From positions 1 to 24,680 of the IMG/VR virus record IMGVR_UViG_3300046714_000167: 24,680 nt of DNA; one strand, written 5' to 3'. Under the pieces are notes generated by a model, which worked only from the letters and a program-made list of their open reading frames with translations, was not told the origin of the DNA and did no database searches. Source of the DNA: a virus. The translations under genes were made by a program, and so were the position numbers. Positions 20,103-24,680 of the stretch are shown here, one piece after another; position 1 is the stretch's first letter; each line of letters starts with the position of its first letter.

Positions 20103-20737
20103 CGATCACGACAGAGCAACTAAACTTCCTGGTCAATAAGGCACGCGTGGCTGAGGTCAGGCACAGCGGGCGTACACTGTTCGCGCATCTGCACGGGACG
20201 CACAGTCTGCTGCGGTCATGGGGCGCGCGCCCGGAGGTGTGCCTTGCAGGATTATTTCACAGCATTTATGGCACGCGTGCTTTTAAGCACAAATCATGGC
20301 CGCTCACGGAACGCCACGTCGTCCGCGACTTGATCGGGCGCGAGGCCGAGTGGCTGGCGTACCTGTTCTGCGCCACCGCGCGACCGAAGGCATTCGTTGA
20401 AGCCGCCGAGATCAACAAGCCGGCGATCATCACTGACCTCTTCCGCAACATGGAGCTCTTGTTGACGCCGGCGGAGCTCAAAGACCTGCTCGAGATCGAG
20501 GCGGCGAACTTGATCGAGCAGGACTCGAGATCGCGGCGTTTGTTGAAACGACTGCGCGATAGCGGTATCAGTGTGGCTGCGCAAGCTGCAATCACTGGAC
20601 ACATCAGCAAGCATGCCGATTTACCAGGTGGCCCCCAATCGGTGGTCGAACCAGTTACCCGTGACCGGCCGGAAGCGCTCGACCTTGGGCTTTCCGATGG
20701 TCATCTCCGACGAGATGCCGCCGACCGAGCAAATTGA
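20099..20737 (+). CDS. DUF6817-like (degenerate HD-type) protein
   Basis: A 212-aa protein coupled to the HNH gene by ATGA. Residues 20-95 match the pattern I recall for DUF6817, an HD-like helical family: HSGRTLFAHLHGTHSLLRSW with H30/H32/H35, then VCLAGLFHSIYGTRAF with H54, and IGREAEWLAYLFCA. In true HD hydrolases an H-D pair binds metal; here the position reads H-S, so catalysis is uncertain. Members sit near small-molecule oxygenases and hydrolases, and here it lies one gene from the 2OG oxygenase. The last 40 residues overlap the next gene and look less conserved. Confidence 0.65.
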   Translation: MTITTEQLNFLVNKARVAEVRHSGRTLFAHLHGTHSLLRSWGARPEVCLAGLFHSIYGTRAFKHKSWPLTERHVVRDLIGREAEWLAYLFCATARPKAFVEAAEINKPAIITDLFRNMELLLTPAELKDLLEIEAANLIEQDSRSRRLLKRLRDSGISVAAQAAITGHISKHADLPGGPQSVVEPVTRDRPEALDLGLSDGHLRRDAADRAN

Positions 20738-20912
20738 CGGCAAATTTTACACGAGTAAGCGGGCGTTTCGCGCGGTCGGTCGGGCCAACGGCCTGACCGA
20801 GGTCGGTGACCAACAATTCAAACCAAAATGGCGATCGACTGACCTCGCCGAGGTCAAGGCCAGGCGCCGGCAGACGCTCAAGCGCGCCGTCGATCGCGTC
20901 AAAGGAGCATAA
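20613..20912 (+). CDS. Small conserved-looking phage protein before the scaffold
   Basis: A 99-aa protein starting at ATG 20613 (MPIYQVAPNRWSNQLP). Its best core is VISDEMPPTEQIDGKFYTSK, then FRAVGRANGLTEVG and a Lys/Arg-rich tail; I associate this pattern with short proteins preceding scaffold/capsid genes. The 125-base overlap with the upstream gene is long; ATG 20697 would shorten it to 41 bases, but the N-terminal segment looks genuine. Function unknown. Confidence 0.65.
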   Translation: MPIYQVAPNRWSNQLPVTGRKRSTLGFPMVISDEMPPTEQIDGKFYTSKRAFRAVGRANGLTEVGDQQFKPKWRSTDLAEVKARRRQTLKRAVDRVKGA

Positions 20913-20914
20913 TC

Positions 20915-22267
20915 ATGTCTGATGTAGGAATTGGTTCGGCGGCCCCGCCGTCGTCGGCGCCCTCCGGGTCGCCGGCTGCGCCTCCCCAGCAAGGCGTAGG
21001 CCAACAGGGCAGCGTCCCGATCGATCCGAACCAGGTAAACATTCCGAACCCGGTAGGATCGCAAGCCCCGGCCAAGGCCGGCATGAGCCTGGCCGAGGCG
21101 CGGCGCGCGTCAATCCAGGAGGCGTTCCGCAAGTCGCGCGATCCGGAGTGGCAGCGGAGCCGTCCGGGACCGGCGCAGGCCGCCAAAGGTCACAATCAAC
21201 CACCGGAGCCGACCGCCAATGAGCCGCCGGCGCGGCGCGAGCGCGGCGAGGGACAGGCGCCGTTTGATCTCAAGAAGCGCCCGGTCGAGGAACCACGCCG
21301 GCGCCGGCAGCAGCAGGGCGAGGCACAGACGCCGCCGGCGGCGGGCCCGCAGCGCGGTGACGGCGGCCGCTTTGCGCCGCGGCAAGCACAGCCGCCAGGT
21401 GGGGCACAAGCCCCCCGCTCGCAGCAGGGGGGTTACACCCCAGCCAACAATCCGTTGCCGGCGAATGACCCGCACCGCGAACCGCCGCCACGCATGACCG
21501 AGCAGGCCAAGTCGCAGTGGCACACCGTGCCGGCGCCGGTGCGGGGCGAGTTCGTGCGCATGCATCGGGAATTCGCGCACGCGCACCAACGCTACGATAC
21601 GTTCAAGAAGATCGCCGCCGCTTACGAGCCGGTTCGGGCTTACGACAGCCTTGCTCGCCGGCAGGGGACCACCCTGGACCGTGTGCTCAACAACTTCACC
21701 TCGATCGAGCACAAACTGCGCTCCGACCCGATCGGTGGTCTCGATCTGATCGTGAACAACCTGAACCTGCAGGCGCCCGATGGCCGCCGGCTCGGCCTGC
21801 GCGACGTCGCCTGGCATGTGCTCAACCAATCGCCCGAGCAGCTGGCGCTGCTGCAGCAGCGTAACGCGCAGGCTGCGCACGCGGCGCAACTAGCGCAAAT
21901 GCGGCAGCAGCAGGCGGCGCTTGCACAGCAACAGCAACGCATGCAGTATGAGAACCAGTTTCGCCAAACCCGCAGCGGGGTCGACCGGTTCGCCGAGACC
22001 CATCCGCGGCTGGACGAGCTAGGACCGGTTATCGAGCGCGAGCTCAAGCTAGGGTTCGGTCTCGAACAAGCGTACCAGCGAGCATGCATGCTCGTGCCCG
22101 CGGCTCGTGCGGCCGGCGGCCAACAATCCCAACGCCAACCCGATCGGTCTATTCACGGCGCGCCCAGTGGCGGCCCATCAAACGGCGCCCAACAACGTCG
22201 AGGAAAATCGGTCGGTCGCCGCGAGGCCATCGCGAACGCGCTTGCATTCGTGCGGGGCTCGCTCTGA
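20915..22267 (+). CDS. Putative capsid scaffolding protein
   Basis: A 450-aa protein immediately before the major capsid gene, with AAAGGAG 7 bases before ATG 20915. The first 200 residues are Pro/Gln/Ala/Arg-rich and disordered; residues about 205-285 are helical (WHTVPAPVRGEFVRMHREFA; LDRVLNNFTSIEHKL), followed by a Gln-rich coiled coil (about 310-350) and a basic C terminus (QQRRGKSVGRREAI). Disorder plus coiled coil plus basic C-terminal helix, next to the capsid gene, is the usual scaffold layout: it chaperones capsid assembly and leaves before maturation. No sequence motif proves it; the call is positional and compositional. Confidence 0.75.
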   Translation: MSDVGIGSAAPPSSAPSGSPAAPPQQGVGQQGSVPIDPNQVNIPNPVGSQAPAKAGMSLAEARRASIQEAFRKSRDPEWQRSRPGPAQAAKGHNQPPEPTANEPPARRERGEGQAPFDLKKRPVEEPRRRRQQQGEAQTPPAAGPQRGDGGRFAPRQAQPPGGAQAPRSQQGGYTPANNPLPANDPHREPPPRMTEQAKSQWHTVPAPVRGEFVRMHREFAHAHQRYDTFKKIAAAYEPVRAYDSLARRQGTTLDRVLNNFTSIEHKLRSDPIGGLDLIVNNLNLQAPDGRRLGLRDVAWHVLNQSPEQLALLQQRNAQAAHAAQLAQMRQQQAALAQQQQRMQYENQFRQTRSGVDRFAETHPRLDELGPVIERELKLGFGLEQAYQRACMLVPAARAAGGQQSQRQPDRSIHGAPSGGPSNGAQQRRGKSVGRREAIANALAFVRGSL

Positions 22268-22274
22268 TTTGACC

Positions 22275-22329
22275 GGAGCGCCCACAGCTGTCTCGACAGG
22301 CAGCATGCGCTCCATTGATTGTGGAGCGC
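22275..22329 (+). promoter_or_regulatory. Capsid leader with alternative hairpins covering the ribosome site
   Basis: GGAGCGC occurs at 22275-22281 and again at 22323-22329, where it is the Shine-Dalgarno of the capsid gene. Between them GCGCTCC (22307-22313) is complementary to both. Downstream pairing, GCGCTCCA with TGGAGCGC, gives an 8-bp hairpin with a 7-base loop hiding the ribosome site; upstream pairing frees it and encloses a small CTGT-CTCG-ACAG hairpin. The two structures exclude each other. Pairing is seen in sequence; regulation is inferred. Confidence 0.5.
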
Positions 22330-22333
22330 GACG

Positions 22334-23356
22334 ATGCCCAACATCACTACAAATGCTCAGTACCAGCAAATTCTGAGCATGAGCCTGGAAGATCGCTCAT
22401 CCGACTATCAGGACTTGGTCTCCAACAACAACGCCATCCTGGCGGTCTTGAAGCGCAAGGGCCTGTGGCAGACCTACTCGGGTCCGCGCATCCGCCAGAC
22501 GCTGCAAATCGGCAAGCAGAACGCGCAATGGTATTCAGGTTTCGATACGCTGCTCAACCCGGCGATCGACCTCTTCAATGACGCGTTCTACGAGCCGAAG
22601 ATGGTGGTCGTTCCCGTCATCTTGTCGATGCAAGAGATACTGAACAACGAAGGTGAGAGCCAGATCATCGACGTGATGGAGGCCTACATCGAGGCTGCCG
22701 AAAAGTCGCTCGAAGATGCCATGGACGCCGGCATTCAGAGCGACGGGACAGCGAATGGCGGCAAGCAGATCACCGGCCTGGCGACGGCTATTCCGATCGT
22801 TCCCACGTCCGGCATCTACGGCGGTATCGATCGCAGCTCGGCGATTATCTGGCGAACGCAGACGTTCGACGCGCACACTTACAGCGCCGCGATTGGCACC
22901 CAGGTCAACGCAACCACCATTCGCCCACTGCTCAACGCGATCATGACCAAGCAGTCGCGCGGCAAAGACTACGCCGACCTCTTGTTGATGAGCCCCGAGC
23001 ACTACGCCGCCTACGACGCAGCGACGATCGCAATCCAGCGCCAGACCAACGAGACTTCGTTGGGCAAGTTAGGTTTCACGGCGCTGGAATATATCGGCGG
23101 CGGCAAGCGGGCCGAGATCGTGCTTGACGGCGGCATCGGCTCGAACATGCCGGCTAATACGACATTCGGTATAAACACTTCCAGTTTGCGCATGCGCTAC
23201 CACCCGAGCCGCAATTTCACCAAGCTGTTTCCCGGTGAAGGCCAAATCCCGATCGACAAGGACGCGATCGCGCAATTCATCGGGTTCATGGGCGAGCTCA
23301 CGATGACGAACTCACTGTTCAACTGGCGCATGTACGACTCAAATCCTGCTGCTTAG
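22334..23356 (+). CDS. Major capsid protein
   Basis: A 340-aa protein directly after the scaffold. ATG 22334 is preceded by GGAGCG. Features fit a HK97-fold capsid: an N-terminal arm (SDYQDLVSNNNAILAVLKRK), the long spine-helix region QEILNNEGESQIIDVMEAYI, then a P-domain/A-domain part with LLLMSPEHYAAYDAATIAIQ, FTALEYIGGGKRAEIVLDGG, FGINTSSLRMRYHP, and a C-terminal QFIGFMGELTMTNSLFNW. I recognise this as a type common in podovirus-like phages of Proteobacteria. It builds the icosahedral shell, with the portal at one vertex. High expression would be expected, which makes the leader hairpin interesting. Confidence 0.88.
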   Translation: MPNITTNAQYQQILSMSLEDRSSDYQDLVSNNNAILAVLKRKGLWQTYSGPRIRQTLQIGKQNAQWYSGFDTLLNPAIDLFNDAFYEPKMVVVPVILSMQEILNNEGESQIIDVMEAYIEAAEKSLEDAMDAGIQSDGTANGGKQITGLATAIPIVPTSGIYGGIDRSSAIIWRTQTFDAHTYSAAIGTQVNATTIRPLLNAIMTKQSRGKDYADLLLMSPEHYAAYDAATIAIQRQTNETSLGKLGFTALEYIGGGKRAEIVLDGGIGSNMPANTTFGINTSSLRMRYHPSRNFTKLFPGEGQIPIDKDAIAQFIGFMGELTMTNSLFNWRMYDSNPAA

Positions 23357-23410
23357 CAACTACGCGGGGGCCCTGAAACCTCTCTGCCCAGCCTACCCCC
23401 GTGGAGAGCG

Positions 23411-23449
23411 CGGGAGCCGTCGGACTTGTCAGGAGAACGACGGCTCCCG
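23411..23449 (+). promoter_or_regulatory. 12-bp hairpin after the capsid gene
   Basis: CGGGAGCCGTCG (23411-23422) pairs perfectly with CGACGGCTCCCG (23438-23449) around a 15-base loop. No T-run follows, so it is unlikely to be a strong intrinsic terminator; mRNA 3'-end protection or partial attenuation between the abundant capsid message and the next gene is more likely. The flank 23366-23400 also holds complementary G and C runs. Confidence 0.6.
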
Positions 23450-23475
23450 ACTAAACCGCAATGGAGTGATTTGCG

Positions 23476-24195
23476 ATGTCGATCTACAGTCTCAAAGGTG
23501 ACGATGTGTTGGTGCCGCTGTTTCGGCACGACGCTACGCAGGACATAGCCGCCTCCGCCAAGGAGGGCCGGCCGATCTTCCAGGATGTCGAGGTGTGCGA
23601 CATCCACATTCCGGGCTCGCGCAATTTCGGCACCTATCCGGCGCTGTCGCGATCGCACTGGATGACCGATCCCTACACCGGGCAAAACGCCGAGGTGACG
23701 TATGCCGAGCGATTCTCCGATCAGTACAAACAGTTCAAGGCCAAGCTGACGCAGACCAAGCGCGGCACGCCACTAACGGACGCCCCGTTCATGACCGAGG
23801 CGCGCCGCGCCGAGATGCGGGCGATGAACATCTACACGGTCGAGGGGCTGGCGGCGGTCGATGGCCAGGAGCTCAAGAACCTCGGTCCCGGCGGTCGCGA
23901 TCTGAAAAACTTCGCGATGGAGTATCTCGATCAGAGCAAGCGCGGCGCCGCCGACACCCAGCTGAAGGCCGAGCTCGAGGCGATGCAGGCGCGCATGCAG
24001 ATCGTGGAAGAGGACAACGCCATCCTCAAGAGCAAGATCGCGACCGGCGAGGCCCAGTTCGAGCAAATGACAGTCGAGGGCTTGCGCGCCTACATCACGG
24101 CAAATTCCGACGCGCCGCCGCTCGGCAGCATGAACCGCAAGACGCTGATCCGGATGGCGTTGGAATGCTCGTCTAAGCAGGAGCGTGCCGCATGA
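23476..24195 (+). CDS. Unrecognised head-region protein
   Basis: A 239-aa protein with GGAGTGA before ATG 23476. The N-terminal half has DDVLVPLFRHDATQDIAASA and IHIPGSRNFGTYPALSR, mixed strands and polar loops. The middle carries RRAEMRAMNIYTVEGLAAVD and DLKNFAMEYLDQS, resembling the helical 'glycine-rich platform' regions of phage head-associated proteins. Residues about 155-195 form a coiled coil (LKAELEAMQARMQIVEEDNA), and the C terminus is a small helical domain (MNRKTLIRMALECS). I do not know its function. Overlap with the next gene (ATGA) implies joint synthesis. Confidence 0.7.
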   Translation: MSIYSLKGDDVLVPLFRHDATQDIAASAKEGRPIFQDVEVCDIHIPGSRNFGTYPALSRSHWMTDPYTGQNAEVTYAERFSDQYKQFKAKLTQTKRGTPLTDAPFMTEARRAEMRAMNIYTVEGLAAVDGQELKNLGPGGRDLKNFAMEYLDQSKRGAADTQLKAELEAMQARMQIVEEDNAILKSKIATGEAQFEQMTVEGLRAYITANSDAPPLGSMNRKTLIRMALECSSKQERAA

Positions 24196-24680
24196 CGCTG
24201 CTGACGACCATTCAGGAAGTCACGTCTTTCATTGGGGTGGCGCGGCCGCAAGCCGTGTTCCCCAATCTCGCGTCGAGCCGAACGATGCAGGAGCTAGTCA
24301 GCCTCGCCACCGAGATGGCGCAGCGGATCGCTTACAACACGCGCGAATGGCAGAAGCTGAAAACCCGCGTGACGTTTTTTGGTGATGGGATCATCACGCC
24401 GCCGGCGACGAGTATTGTCGGCACCGAGGCGTTTTCGTTGCCGGCGAACTATCAGCGCATGTTGCTGAACAGCAACGTGTGGCGGTCGACCTCCGCGATC
24501 CAGCCGATGCGGTTCATCTCCGACGCCGACGAATGGCTGCAGCGGCGGGCTCGCGGGATTGTCTACACTTGGGGCGAGTGGATCATCCTCGCCGACGGCC
24601 TGCACGTCTGGCCAGTCATGTCGGCGCACACCTCGTCGGCGTGGCTGCCACATCACGCTTACAATATCGGCGATCTCGCA
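24192..24680 (+). CDS. Head-tail adaptor-like protein, 3' end cut by window edge
   Basis: The frame from ATG 24192 (overlapping the upstream stop as ATGA) stays open to the last base, so at least 163 residues are visible and the C terminus is missing. It starts with TLLTTIQEVTSFIGVARPQ, then ELVSLATEMAQRIAYNTREW, FSLPANYQRMLLNSNVWRST, and DADEWLQRRARGIVYTWGEW. The pattern of an N-terminal helical part followed by a 'LPANYxRML' strand region and a W-rich beta part is one I associate with podovirus head-to-tail connector (gp4-like adaptor) proteins that dock under the portal. Assignment by recalled family pattern and position. Confidence 0.7.
   Translation, partial: MTLLTTIQEVTSFIGVARPQAVFPNLASSRTMQELVSLATEMAQRIAYNTREWQKLKTRVTFFGDGIITPPATSIVGTEAFSLPANYQRMLLNSNVWRSTSAIQPMRFISDADEWLQRRARGIVYTWGEWIILADGLHVWPVMSAHTSSAWLPHHAYNIGDLA

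Overview
The window is a stretch of a tailed-phage (Caudoviricetes) genome, or of a prophage. It carries a replication/recombination block followed by a packaging and head-morphogenesis block, almost entirely on the + strand. High GC, dense ATGA/GTGA/TGATG overlaps, GGAGG-type ribosome binding sites and several small gene families I associate with phages of soil Alphaproteobacteria suggest a Hyphomicrobiales host (for example a Bradyrhizobium relative). The host is an inference; no tRNA, integrase or host gene is visible to fix it. Both edges cut through genes.

Layout. (1) 1-5213: an HNH endonuclease cut by the left edge, a VRR-NUC nuclease, unknown genes, a Cas4/RecB-like exonuclease with its partner gene, and a basic protein, closed by a strong intrinsic terminator at 5177-5213. 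This block is interrupted by three intergenic arrays (1294-1575, 2286-2627, 4614-4715) of a strictly phased, degenerate pentanucleotide GGCNN: 56, 68 and 20 units, with no insertion or deletion. (2) 5275-8073: a 932-aa primase-helicase fusion. (3) 8277-10354: small accessory genes, including a three-gene minus-strand operon (10033 to 9298) whose last stop codon overlaps the convergent + gene stop in a shared CTAG. (4) 10376-24680: small and large terminase, a HTH protein, portal, small virion-cluster proteins, an ADP-ribosyltransferase-like protein, two IPT/TIG-domain proteins, a 2OG-Fe(II) oxygenase, an HNH-AP2 endonuclease lodged over the oxygenase 3' end, a DUF6817-like protein, scaffold, major capsid, an unrecognised head-region protein and a partial head-tail adaptor.

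How it fits together. The exonuclease, its overlapping partner and the VRR-NUC protein form a plausible recombination module, and the primase-helicase drives replication. The terminases package DNA through the portal into a head built from scaffold and capsid. The ART-like protein, oxygenase and IPT/TIG proteins are accessory functions inside the structural cluster.

The most unusual feature is the set of GGCNN arrays. In 144 units all 16 dinucleotides occur at the NN positions, while GGC is intact in 126 (hand tally). The arrays occur only between genes of the recombination block, all in the sense orientation, and each ends in an A/T-rich TTTTRAC element just before the next gene. The geometry (a fixed triplet with a 2-nt spacer) recalls the target of the TRAP RNA-binding ring, but the function is unknown. 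A second regulatory candidate is an alternative-pairing hairpin that covers the Shine-Dalgarno of the capsid gene.
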